In this document: positions 8,196-15,013 of the stretch, in pieces | How positions within the stretch are numbered: the first letter of the stretch is position 1 | Layout: every line of letters starts with the position of its first letter | Virus record (IMG/VR): IMGVR_UViG_3300031524_000083 | Location: 1-24,271 of that record | Source: a virus | Strand: one strand, 5' to 3' | DNA: 24,271 bases | Notes under the pieces: generated by a model | Databases searched by the model: none | The model's input: the letters and a program-made list of their open reading frames with translations, nothing else | What the model was told of the DNA's origin: nothing | Program-made: the position numbers and the translations under genes

Positions 8196-8224
8196 AGTAT
8201 ACCAAATATTGTTTTGTTTGTCAA
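8196..8224 (-). promoter_or_regulatory. Consensus sigma70-type promoter, minus strand
   Basis: TTGACA, a 17-nt spacer ending in TTTGG, then TATACT. The predicted start is near 8189, leaving a leader of about 20 nt with AAAGGA before the TTG start at 8167. Confidence 0.85.
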
Positions 8225-8231
8225 CTAAAAT

Positions 8232-8705
8232 TTAGATTTTATCGAAATTTGTGGGTGCCACATATGCAGCAGCTTTTCCTAAAATATTTGCTGCCTGAAA
8301 AATTGGAGATTTAACATCTTGAAATTCAACAAGATAGGTTTTGTAGAGATAAACGAATGCATCGGTAAGAATTTCACCGGGATTGTCTGCCTTCGGGTGA
8401 CACCAAGCGGCACGAGTTTGTTTATCGTCATACGCAACTTGATATTTGGCCAATTGTTCAGCTTCTTCGGCCTTTTTGTTCTTGTATTCTTCACAATTAT
8501 GGAAAGAGGTTTTGATGAGCCAAAGACCTGTCGGAGCCACGCCTTCGCCCTGCCAATAAGGTCTACGTGTTGATGTTCCAACCAGACCCCATTTGCCAGA
8601 TTTATATTGAACCCATGCGAGATTCTGGCAACCACATCGGCTACAAGTTTTCAAATCCCGCGCTGTGATCGATTTAATAAGGTTTTGGATCGGATTCTGT
8701 CTCAT
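8232..8705 (-). CDS. Hypothetical protein with N-terminal Cys-rich zinc-binding motif, 157 aa
   Basis: Residues 21-26 read CSRCGC and a second cluster HNC lies at 69-71, with a Trp/Gly-rich beta segment between (WVQYKSGKWGL); together they suggest a zinc-ribbon-like fold. The next part is a charged helix (EEYKNKKAEEAEQLAKYQ). The ATG at 8705 is preceded by AGGAAAGGTA, and a consensus sigma70 promoter lies upstream. It is a single-gene unit followed by the promoter of the next gene. Nucleic-acid binding is possible but not shown. Confidence 0.6.
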   Translation of the reverse strand: MRQNPIQNLIKSITARDLKTCSRCGCQNLAWVQYKSGKWGLVGTSTRRPYWQGEGVAPTGLWLIKTSFHNCEEYKNKKAEEAEQLAKYQVAYDDKQTRAAWCHPKADNPGEILTDAFVYLYKTYLVEFQDVKSPIFQAANILGKAAAYVAPTNFDKI

Positions 8706-8730
8706 TTGGCTACCTTTCCTCTACTATTTA

Positions 8731-8759
8731 AGTATACTAAATTTATAGCCAGATGTCAA
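8731..8759 (-). promoter_or_regulatory. Consensus sigma70-type promoter, minus strand
   Basis: TTGACA, a 17-nt spacer ending in TTTAG, then TATACT. The predicted start is near 8724, giving a leader of about 19 nt that contains the AGGAAAGG ribosome site of the gene starting at 8705. Confidence 0.85.
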
Positions 8760-8797
8760 CCAAAATATTTAAAAATAAACCCTTTGTTTTGAGTTAT

Positions 8798-9055
8798 TTA
8801 GTTCTCCAATAAGCAAAGCATTGCTTCTTCGTCTGATAACTTTTGGACATTTTTTGAAAATTTAGCTGCAATACGTTTACCATATAAATCATTTATTATA
8901 ATTTGATCTTCTGCGCTAGGTGCGCATTCCTTTGGATATTCGGGATCAAACTCTGCAACAATACCAAATTTATCAAATAATATAGAGATATCATCCCATG
9001 CTCTAAATTTAACATAGTCACCGATTTTTAGCTCATTACCATTGTGGTCAAACAT
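8798..9055 (-). CDS. Small IGDYVKF-family protein, 85 aa (unlinked paralogue of the 11148-12095 array)
   Basis: The protein opens with DHNGNELKIGDYVKF and ends with LSDEEAMLCLLEN, the signature shared with the tandem genes at 11396, 11631 and 11865 on the other strand. The last 39 nt (8798-8836) match 11591-11629 in inverted orientation with one difference, so the duplication is recent at DNA level. The start has a strong AAAGGAG site inside the end of the radical SAM gene, which it overlaps by 8 nt. The short Gly-Asp-Tyr-Val strand pattern suggests a compact beta barrel. The function is unknown. Confidence 0.7.
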   Translation of the reverse strand: MFDHNGNELKIGDYVKFRAWDDISILFDKFGIVAEFDPEYPKECAPSAEDQIIINDLYGKRIAAKFSKNVQKLSDEEAMLCLLEN

Positions 9056-9905
9056 TTACTTCTCCTTTCTTAATATCATAAACCCACTGTTTACGAACTC
9101 GACCAGATTCAGGGAAAAATTCCTGATCATGCACTTCGCCTTTTGGAGAATGCCCAAGAGTAACTGGATATGTTTCACTCACTCTTCCACTGGCGTAAAG
9201 ATTAACACTTTCTACTTCCACAAAATGAACATCCCAATAAGTTACTTCTGTATCATTTACAAGATGACAAGGCATCCCAAAAACCATTTTATGAATTGGC
9301 AAATATGCAAGCGGATCGCCAATATGTGGTTGTCCATAAGGCTCACGAAGATTAACGCGCTTGATTCCAAGTAGAGAAAGATAAGTTATTGTCTTCATTA
9401 AATCAATGCCAATATTTTCTGGACCAAGAACAATGTTAACCTTCAAATTCAAATTTGGATTTTCATTAATAATTTGTATCATATCGGGAGGAACGCCACG
9501 CCCCATCATTTTCCTATAAATGTCAACATCAAAACTGCAAATAGAAAGACTTGCCTTATCATATAAAGCAAAAACTTCCTTTGTATATGCAGCGCCATTG
9601 GTTCGAATAGCAAGATCGGTGTTTGGAAACTTGCTGCGAAGATACGCAGTAAGTTCAGCATGATGCTGATAAAGCAGTGGATCGGTATTTGTGCCAGTCA
9701 GACAAATTTCTTTAGTTGGGCGCTGACTCAACTGTTCACAAAAATGATCAATGTTTGCAAGAGGCCATTGCTTGAGAACATCATAGGTATCAAGGTCCAT
9801 CATATGCTGCCCGATGCAAAAATAACAGGCACGGTTGCATGGACCACTGAGATGAATATTACCAAACCAATGTTCGAATTTTTCGTTTGAATTCAAACAG
9901 CCCAT
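9048..9905 (-). CDS. Radical SAM domain protein, 285 aa
   Basis: The radical SAM 4Fe-4S motif CxxxCxxC is present as Cys23, Cys27 and Cys30 (GPCNRACYFCIG). It is followed by features expected of the partial TIM barrel: ICLTGTNTDPLL, a glycine/acid-containing strand in the position of the GGE motif, then LAIRTNGAAYT and LKVNIVLGPENIG. The start at 9905 is preceded by GAGGAATAAA; an upstream TTG at 9917 overlaps this site and is less likely. No second cluster-binding cysteine set is obvious near the C-terminus. It follows the GIY-YIG gene and is probably cotranscribed from the promoter at 10278. The substrate is unknown; peptide, nucleotide or tRNA modification are all possible. Confidence 0.85.
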   Translation of the reverse strand: MGCLNSNEKFEHWFGNIHLSGPCNRACYFCIGQHMMDLDTYDVLKQWPLANIDHFCEQLSQRPTKEICLTGTNTDPLLYQHHAELTAYLRSKFPNTDLAIRTNGAAYTKEVFALYDKASLSICSFDVDIYRKMMGRGVPPDMIQIINENPNLNLKVNIVLGPENIGIDLMKTITYLSLLGIKRVNLREPYGQPHIGDPLAYLPIHKMVFGMPCHLVNDTEVTYWDVHFVEVESVNLYASGRVSETYPVTLGHSPKGEVHDQEFFPESGRVRKQWVYDIKKGEVNV

Positions 9906-9935
9906 TTTATTCCTCAAACTTTCTCAGCATCAAAT

Positions 9936-10271
9936 CTATTTCGTTGAACTTGCCAGATTAAGTTCCGGTTTCAATGCCTTGATCAAGGCAACCTCTCTTG
10001 AATGAGCCTGTGCTTTGCCTCTAACGGTTTCCAGAATCTCCATGGTGACTGAATCGATACCAAACTTGCGAAGCGCGGTATATAGAGGCCATGATTTCGA
10101 TTCGTTTCTGGCACGTTCCAGATGCTTAGAAAACCGAAGATTTGCACTTTTCAGGACAGTTGATTGCGTTTTTGCCGTCAAACCGATATAAATCATATTC
10201 TCTACAACGATCTTGTAAAGTATATGAGTCCGGTCAGAACGCTTCTTCCGCTTTGTTTTTCTCTCATCCAT
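9936..10271 (-). CDS. GIY-YIG nuclease-domain protein, 111 aa
   Basis: After a very basic N-terminus (KTKRKKRSD) the sequence reads ILYKIVVENMIYIGLT, a divergent GIY-YIG pair in which the first half is LYKI. An Arg-containing helix (RFSKHLERAR) follows, and the C-terminus has the expected conserved Glu in a helix before a Pro-Asn ending (EVALIKALKPELN). The length is close to a bare GIY-YIG domain, with no DNA-recognition extension, so it could be a stand-alone endonuclease or a homing-type fragment. The ATG lies exactly at the predicted start point of the promoter at 10278, with no Shine-Dalgarno, suggesting a leaderless message. Confidence 0.75.
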   Translation of the reverse strand: MDERKTKRKKRSDRTHILYKIVVENMIYIGLTAKTQSTVLKSANLRFSKHLERARNESKSWPLYTALRKFGIDSVTMEILETVRGKAQAHSREVALIKALKPELNLASSTK

Positions 10272-10277
10272 ATATAG

Positions 10278-10306
10278 ATCATACCAAAATTCTATTTGAA
10301 TGTCAA
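10278..10306 (-). promoter_or_regulatory. Sigma70-type promoter giving a predicted leaderless transcript
   Basis: On the minus strand: TTGACA (10306-10301), a 17-nt spacer ending in TTTGG, then TATGAT (10283-10278). Counting the -10 box as -12 to -7 puts +1 at 10271, the A of the GIY-YIG start codon. Confidence 0.85.
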
Positions 10307-10403
10307 GGTTTATTTTATCCCGGTATACTGAGACCTGTCAAATAGGCTTATACGTCAAAATATGTAAAAAATGGTGTTTTTTGTCCTTTAGAATCAATAG
10401 CTT

Positions 10404-10433
10404 ATAGTAGTGGCGATAGGGTTAAACTACTAT
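10404..10433. other. Short inverted repeat upstream of the plus-strand promoter
   Basis: An 8-bp arm ATAGTAGT (10404-10411) pairs with ACTACTAT (10426-10433) across a 14-nt spacer, ending 4 nt before the -35 box at 10438. It could be an operator or incidental; there is no second copy beside the minus-strand promoter. Confidence 0.35.
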
Positions 10434-10437
10434 ATGC

Positions 10438-10466
10438 TTGACATTCAAATAGAATTTTAGTATGAT
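10438..10466 (+). promoter_or_regulatory. Sigma70-type promoter giving a predicted leaderless transcript
   Basis: TTGACA at 10438-10443, a 17-nt spacer ending in TTTAG, then TATGAT at 10461-10466. The predicted +1 is 10473, the A of the downstream ATG. It is almost identical to the divergent promoter at 10278. Confidence 0.85.
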
Positions 10467-10472
10467 CTTTAT

Positions 10473-11120
10473 ATGGGACAAATCAAACAATCCGCTAAGA
10501 AAATTTATGGCCGGGAACCCAAAACGTTGGATCAGGTTGGCAAAGCCGTCATTAAAATTATTGATACTCATAAAAGCAGCTATGGGGGCCATAAAAGGGA
10601 AGTCGTAGCCACAAAATGTGTTGGTTTGTCGTGGTCTATTACTCATTCTGATAGTGTTAGCAACTCTCACTCTGCTCCCGAAGGATATTTAACAAATTTT
10701 GGTGGTTATGGAACAAAAGATGGTGTTCCGCGTGGATATCCGGGATGGACTGGTCGTGTTTGGGTTCGATATGAAAATGATTCAACTACTTTTGGAAGTG
10801 ATCCCTTTAGTCAAACATTAACCCATACCGGAACAGGCAGTTGGGGTAGTTATGATGGACCGTGGCGCGAAGTTGCACACCAATGGTATGAACGATTTGG
10901 AAAATATAATCACAAAAGCGCCACTTATCCAGAACCACAAATTTATAGTTGGGATTTTAAGATTTTTGATGCTGATTGGCCAAAAATCGAGGATTATACA
11001 CATCAGGCAATGCTGAATATGCTTGAAGATAAACCACTTAATTCAATTTCTCATGTTTTTTTGTGGGAAGACCCAAAAACCAAGGCAGCAGATAAGAAAT
11101 TTCTTTTACAAAAATACTAA
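10473..11120 (+). CDS. Hypothetical early protein, 215 aa
   Basis: The ATG coincides with the predicted transcription start and no Shine-Dalgarno exists. The N-terminus is a basic helix (IKQSAKKIYGREPKTLDQVG). The middle is rich in Gly, Ser, Thr and aromatic residues (YPGWTGRVWVRYENDSTTF), suggesting a beta domain, and the C-terminus is helical with ISHVFLWEDPKT. It has no signal peptide, membrane segment or recognisable catalytic motif. It heads the plus-strand run that continues into the small paralogue array. The function is unknown. Confidence 0.65.
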   Translation: MGQIKQSAKKIYGREPKTLDQVGKAVIKIIDTHKSSYGGHKREVVATKCVGLSWSITHSDSVSNSHSAPEGYLTNFGGYGTKDGVPRGYPGWTGRVWVRYENDSTTFGSDPFSQTLTHTGTGSWGSYDGPWREVAHQWYERFGKYNHKSATYPEPQIYSWDFKIFDADWPKIEDYTHQAMLNMLEDKPLNSISHVFLWEDPKTKAADKKFLLQKY

Positions 11121-11147
11121 AATTTTGTAATTGATTAGGTGAATAAT

Positions 11148-11396
11148 ATGCTTGATAAAAACGGAAAAATATTGGAGGTTGGTGATGTAGTTCGTTGTAT
11201 GCCCCCATATTATAAAACGTTTAGATATACAAGTGTCATTATTGAAGCGGCGCAAAATTATGTAACGATTAACAGTAGTGGCATCAGTTCTACCGAACGA
11301 TGGAATTGTGGGGATTATGATTATGTAATCGACGATTCGATGAAAATATATAAAATTTCAGATAAAAGAGCATTTCTTTGGAAATTGGAACATTGA
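11148..11396 (+). CDS. Small IGDYV-family protein, copy 1 of the tandem array, 82 aa
   Basis: The ATG at 11148 is preceded by TTAGGTGAATA; an in-frame GTG at 11139 lies within that site and is not preferred. The N-terminus LDKNGKILEVGDVVRC and C-terminus ISDKRAFLWKLEH match the family with more divergence than the other copies. It may be cotranscribed with the upstream gene at 10473. The stop TGA overlaps the next start (TGATG). The function is unknown. Confidence 0.65.
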   Translation: MLDKNGKILEVGDVVRCMPPYYKTFRYTSVIIEAAQNYVTINSSGISSTERWNCGDYDYVIDDSMKIYKISDKRAFLWKLEH

Positions 11397-11629
11397 TGGT
11401 GGATAAAAACGGAATTGAATTAAAAATCGGAGATTACGTAAAATACACTGCTTGGTGGAATCCAAGCGATACTACTATTTACTTTGGACAAATTATTAAT
11501 TTGTTGGAATTAGATAACATTGTCAGCATCAAAGTAAGACTTTCGCATGATAATATCAATAGCAACTATTCATTTGCAGTTTATAAAGTATCAGACGAAG
11601 AAGCAATGCTTTGCTTATTGGAGAATTAA
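11396..11629 (+). CDS. Small IGDYV-family protein, copy 2 of the tandem array, 77 aa
   Basis: The ATG at 11396 overlaps the stop of copy 1. The sequence begins MVDKNGIELKIGDYVKY and ends KVSDEEAMLCLLEN. Its last 39 nt are nearly identical to the inverted copy at 8798-8836. The GGAG inside its Leu-Glu-Asn codons is the ribosome site for copy 3. The shared ends with a variable middle suggest a common small fold with differing surface. Confidence 0.7.
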   Translation: MVDKNGIELKIGDYVKYTAWWNPSDTTIYFGQIINLLELDNIVSIKVRLSHDNINSNYSFAVYKVSDEEAMLCLLEN

Positions 11630-11630
11630 A

Positions 11631-11864
11631 ATGATTCATACCGATAGTAAATGGAACAAGATTTTTAAAGTCGGGCAAATTGTGCGTGTTATAGATAGAG
11701 ATTTTACTGGCTATACTCGTAATATGTTTTTAGCACAAATAATATTAGTTGGTTCAGGATCAGTATATAAAATCAAATATTTAAATACAACATCTTCTCG
11801 ATTTGCGTGGCAAATGTCAGCAGTTAGTGATGAAGAAGCAATGTTATATATTCTGGAGAATTAA
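11631..11864 (+). CDS. Small IGDYV-family protein, copy 3 of the tandem array, 77 aa
   Basis: A longer frame opens at 11547, but the ATG at 11631 has TTGGAG at a good spacing and removes overlap with copy 2. This is the most divergent N-terminus (KIFKVGQIVRVI), but the C-terminus VSDEEAMLYILEN is canonical. Its terminal Leu-Glu-Asn codons again carry GGAG for copy 4. The function is unknown. Confidence 0.7.
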   Translation: MIHTDSKWNKIFKVGQIVRVIDRDFTGYTRNMFLAQIILVGSGSVYKIKYLNTTSSRFAWQMSAVSDEEAMLYILEN

Positions 11865-12095
11865 ATGAAAGATGTCAATGGAGTTAAACTAAAAATCGGC
11901 GATTATGTAAAATATCGACTTGATGAGATGTGCAGTTTTGACATTTTAAGCTCAGTAGTAGGAAGTGAAGTTGCTGGTTTTACAACTTATATTCATGTGA
12001 CATATAAAAATCAACGTGGATATATTCCAAAATATGAGCACAATGTTCGGAAAATTTCAGATGAAGAAGCTATGTTGTGGATGTTTGAGCAATGA
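11865..12095 (+). CDS. Small IGDYV-family protein, copy 4 of the tandem array, 76 aa
   Basis: The protein starts directly after the stop of copy 3 with CTGGAG at 7 nt spacing. The N-terminus MKDVNGVKLKIGDYVKY and C-terminus ISDEEAMLWMFEQ fit the family. Its stop overlaps the next start in ATGA, so the array runs into the repeat protein at 12092 by translational coupling. Confidence 0.7.
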   Translation: MKDVNGVKLKIGDYVKYRLDEMCSFDILSSVVGSEVAGFTTYIHVTYKNQRGYIPKYEHNVRKISDEEAMLWMFEQ

Positions 12096-12550
12096 AAAAT
12101 AAAATCAAAATGCCGAAAAATATCAATGATATTGGTAGTAAAATAAATAAATTAATAGCATCTCATAATATCAATGATCTATGCGAAGACTTACAAATTA
12201 TTGCTATAATACAAGATTATATGGTTTTTAATGATATTAAGGAACCATCAGAAAAAGTAAAAATAGCAGCTTTATCATTAAATGGTCATTATATTCTAAG
12301 GATGAAATTTCCATCACAAGAACTTTGGAAAACTGCCATAACAGAAACACCCACTACTATACGATATAATAAAAATCCAGATAAGGAATTACAATTATTG
12401 GCTGTTTCTTTAAATCCTTATGTTATAACATACATTGGTGATCCAGATGAAGATGTGCAACTAGTTGCATTAAGAGGAGACAGCACCATAATTAAATATA
12501 TTAAATATCCAACCGAAAATGCAATAATATTGGCTAAATTTTGCAATTGA
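12092..12550 (+). CDS. Helical-repeat (HEAT/DUF4116-like) protein, 152 aa
   Basis: Repeats of about 23 residues can be seen from residue 45 on, with a pattern such as DKELQLLAVSLNPYVITYIG then DPDEDVQLVALRG: an acidic Pro-containing turn, a Val/Leu-Gln-Leu-Ala helix, and a second short helix. This matches short alpha-solenoid repeats seen in phage and bacterial proteins whose members I cannot assign to a function. The start overlaps the previous stop by four bases. Such solenoids usually bind proteins. The last repeat is truncated. Confidence 0.6.
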   Translation: MKNKIKMPKNINDIGSKINKLIASHNINDLCEDLQIIAIIQDYMVFNDIKEPSEKVKIAALSLNGHYILRMKFPSQELWKTAITETPTTIRYNKNPDKELQLLAVSLNPYVITYIGDPDEDVQLVALRGDSTIIKYIKYPTENAIILAKFCN

Positions 12551-12575
12551 CAAATTTATTAAACAAAGATATTAT
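12547..12575 (+). promoter_or_regulatory. Sigma70-type promoter giving a predicted leaderless transcript for the exonuclease
   Basis: TTGACA at 12547-12552, which overlaps the TGA of the upstream gene, a 17-nt spacer, then TATTAT at 12570-12575. The predicted +1 is 12582, the A of the exonuclease ATG. Confidence 0.75.
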
Positions 12576-12581
12576 ATAAAC

Positions 12582-13133
12582 ATGAGTAAAATATATACTG
12601 ACATCATGATTGATATTGAAACTTTGGGAACTACACCAAATGCTCAAGTTTTAAGTATTGCAGCCGTGGCATTTAATCCATTTGAAATAACAACAGATTT
12701 TTCTGAAAATCCAACTCTTGATTTGTTGTTAACTCTCGAAGATCAACAAAATAGACATGTTGATGATGGAACGCTTGTATGGTGGTCTAAACAAAGTCAC
12801 GAAGTGCAAGATCGAATATTTGGAGAATCAGATCGAGTTTCTATAGTTGAATCTCTTGAACAATTGTCAAAGTTTTGTTGGCTAAAAAATAGAATTTGGG
12901 CACAAGGTATTACCATGGATATTTGTATTTTGACCGATCTTTATGGTGAACATAAAAAGAGTGTTCCATGGAACTATGGTGCTGTTAGAGATAGTAGAAC
13001 TCTATTAGATTTATATTCCGTGAATCAACCATTGGTGACGCATGACAGTCTCGCCGATGTTCTGCGCCAAATTAGCGGAACACAACAAGCCATCAAAGGT
13101 TTAGGAATTACTAAGTTTGTTCGAGAACACTAA
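12582..13133 (+). CDS. dexA: DexA-like 3'-5' exonuclease, 183 aa
   Basis: This is a DEDD-superfamily nuclease. The first motif is MIDIETLG with Asp11 and Glu13. A WWSKQS motif follows in the same place as WWKNQS in T4 DexA; ITMDICILTDLYG is the second motif, with an acidic metal ligand; and THDSLADV is the third, with the His and Asp of the DEDDh type. The order and spacing agree with T4 DexA, though this protein is shorter (183 versus about 227 aa). It acts on single-stranded nucleic acid ends; a role in DNA metabolism or RNA turnover during infection is inferred. No Shine-Dalgarno precedes the ATG, which coincides with the predicted transcript start. Its end overlaps the convergent protease gene by 4 nt. 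Confidence 0.85.
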   Translation: MSKIYTDIMIDIETLGTTPNAQVLSIAAVAFNPFEITTDFSENPTLDLLLTLEDQQNRHVDDGTLVWWSKQSHEVQDRIFGESDRVSIVESLEQLSKFCWLKNRIWAQGITMDICILTDLYGEHKKSVPWNYGAVRDSRTLLDLYSVNQPLVTHDSLADVLRQISGTQQAIKGLGITKFVREH

Positions 13134-13771
13134 TTTTTATTTTCATATAACTTATCTATATCTTTTTTCTTGAAATCTAATATATAAGAAAAAGCCAATT
13201 TAAAAGAAGATGTATTATCGTCTGGTGCAGGTTCAACAACCATTCCAGTTAATATTCCAATTAATTGTCCAGATTCGTTAAATATACCAGCCCCACTATC
13301 TCCATACCAAATATTAAAATCATATAATATTTGTTTTGGTTCATTATCACTTTGAGCTATGGTTCCAACAGTTGTTCCTTTTCTAAATATATCATGTAAT
13401 TTTCCGGGATTTCCAAAATAAAATATAGATTTTCCTTGAGTTGGTTCTTCATCTTTGATTGTAGTATAATTTTTAAAAGTTGTGTCTACAATGTAAATGG
13501 TATGATCATTATCATCTCTTATTCTACTAGTAATTGCTACTACCGCATTAATTCCTTCAAGATATAAAGCATCAGTTGGAAGTTCACAGTGACTTGCGGT
13601 AATTAATGAGTGAGGAGCAATCGCAGTTGCAGAACAATGTTTTGAATCCATAACTGTTTCTTGATGAGTTCGATATGTGGTATCATGAGCAATTTTTATT
13701 ACGGCGGGTGTTTGTGCTATAACTAAAATAGGAAAAATAAAAACAATAAAAGAAAGAATCATATTGCGCAT
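13130..13771 (-). CDS. Exported trypsin-like serine protease, 213 aa
   Basis: Residues 1-20 form a signal peptide (MILSFIVFIFPILVIAQ). The catalytic set of a chymotrypsin-fold protease is visible: His61 in ITASHC, probably Asp96 in TIYIVD, and Ser159 in YGDSGAGIF. Cys46 and Cys62 bracket the His as in the usual disulfide. Strong AGGAGAAAT precedes the ATG. The protein should reach the periplasm or outside. It lies downstream of the two neck genes on the same strand and may be transcribed with them late. Possible roles are processing of envelope proteins or competitor exclusion; a capsid-maturation role is unlikely given the signal peptide. Confidence 0.82.
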   Translation of the reverse strand: MRNMILSFIVFIFPILVIAQTPAVIKIAHDTTYRTHQETVMDSKHCSATAIAPHSLITASHCELPTDALYLEGINAVVAITSRIRDDNDHTIYIVDTTFKNYTTIKDEEPTQGKSIFYFGNPGKLHDIFRKGTTVGTIAQSDNEPKQILYDFNIWYGDSGAGIFNESGQLIGILTGMVVEPAPDDNTSSFKLAFSYILDFKKKDIDKLYENKN

Positions 13772-13828
13772 GGTAATTTCTCCTGTGACAAAAATATTAC
13801 ATAATTCTTTGCCGAATTTATTTAAAAT

Positions 13829-14977
13829 TTATGAATTACTATTTCCACCTTTATCTATTCTTAGTAAATTTGACAAATTTTGTATTACTGGTTCAACATT
13901 TCCGCTTGAATTTGTAAAGACATTAGAATTATTTATAAATTGATCCCTTTGTGTTTGTCCAGTTCCGGGAGTTAATGGAGTTCTCTGTTTGGTGTTTACA
14001 TAGGTCCAAGCAGTTCCCGAAAATCTATAAAGTCTAGCTGGAAAATAATCTTGTCTTAAAACATATTGACCGGTAGTTGGAGTTGATGGAAATTCTGTAG
14101 CAGTAGTTACTGGATACCCATCAACAGCTTCGCCACTATTTACAAGATAGCCGGTAAATTTTTGTTGTGGACTTGCATTTGCAGGTAATGGACCTTGCTT
14201 CGGGTCACCATTAACAAATAATGGTGCAAATAATGCATCAGTATTATATCCTGACATTGGAGTCTCATATTCAGCTTGAGTTACAATAGCTTGATTCATA
14301 GTTGTGTAAAGATTTCCAGAACTTGAAATATTACTATAAGTGGTAGTATTACCATTTATTAAAACTGGGCTACCATCTAATCCAATTACTATTTGATTTA
14401 ATATTTGAGAATATTCTTGAGTATCAACTAATGGTTGCATTCTTAATCTCCATAAATGATTCCACCAAGTAGGAGAAAAGCCAGAAGCCGGTCGTGTTCC
14501 CTCTTGAACAACATAATATCTTTTGAGCGCAATAGGAACTGTTTCGTCCAAACTATAAAATTCTTTTAAATTTGGAAGCTCAATTACATCACCTGCCATT
14601 AATTTTCTACCAAAAGTTTCAATCATATTATTTAAATGAACTGTCATATAAAGAGTTCCTTGACTAATCAGTAAACCCCATTGAGATAGGTCTAAATCTA
14701 AATCTTGTGGATTATAATGACATCTTAATCTATAAATGTCAGGGGCATATTTTCTATCTCTGTTTTCTTGTAATAAAAGGTCTTGAATATTTTGAGCACT
14801 TAGATTTGGATAAATTGGTTGAGTTGCATCATTGATAATATTTGGATTTTCGGAACCAAGATATTTATGGACATATGCTGATACTCCACCCATTGTAAAT
14901 TGCTCTAGAATATGAGCATCAAAAAATTTAAAATCTTGTCCGAGTTTTTCTTCGTGCCATAATGAAATGCGGGGCAT
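13829..14977 (-). CDS. Neck protein, gp14-like, 382 aa
   Basis: The N-terminal 190 residues resemble the T4 gp14 neck family: HILEQFTMGGVSAYVHKYLG, then DRKYAPDIYRLRCHYNPQDL, and GDVIELPNLKEFYSLDETVP in the place of the membrane-like GDLIYFP strand of T4 gp14. The C-terminal half is longer than in T4 (gp14 is about 256 aa) and includes a short module (TGQYVLRQDYFPARLYRFSG followed by AWTYV) that resembles the repeats inserted in the sheath at 16649. TAGGAGAG precedes the ATG. It lies 36 nt after the gp13-like gene, matching the gp13-gp14 order that closes the filled head and joins it to the tail. Assignment is by motif and synteny. Confidence 0.7.
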   Translation of the reverse strand: MPRISLWHEEKLGQDFKFFDAHILEQFTMGGVSAYVHKYLGSENPNIINDATQPIYPNLSAQNIQDLLLQENRDRKYAPDIYRLRCHYNPQDLDLDLSQWGLLISQGTLYMTVHLNNMIETFGRKLMAGDVIELPNLKEFYSLDETVPIALKRYYVVQEGTRPASGFSPTWWNHLWRLRMQPLVDTQEYSQILNQIVIGLDGSPVLINGNTTTYSNISSSGNLYTTMNQAIVTQAEYETPMSGYNTDALFAPLFVNGDPKQGPLPANASPQQKFTGYLVNSGEAVDGYPVTTATEFPSTPTTGQYVLRQDYFPARLYRFSGTAWTYVNTKQRTPLTPGTGQTQRDQFINNSNVFTNSSGNVEPVIQNLSNLLRIDKGGNSNS

Positions 14978-15013
14978 TTAATACTCTCCTAATTTATAAA
15001 ACAAAATTCTAAT

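Larger units (their letters stand above)
10268..10476. repeat. 39-bp inverted repeat carrying a divergent promoter pair
   Basis: The arms are 10268-10306 (minus orientation) and 10438-10476 (plus orientation). Each contains the full promoter, the initiation region and the first bases of the coding sequence through ATGG. The arms differ at two positions in 39. The 131-bp centre (10307-10437) holds no gene, only AT-rich sequence and a small hairpin. Confidence 0.9.

Noticed and set aside
14991-14998. TATAAATT on the minus strand upstream of the gp14-like gene as a late promoter
   Set aside because: The predicted start point would fall within or after the Shine-Dalgarno, and the last base deviates; the gene is probably cotranscribed with gp13.
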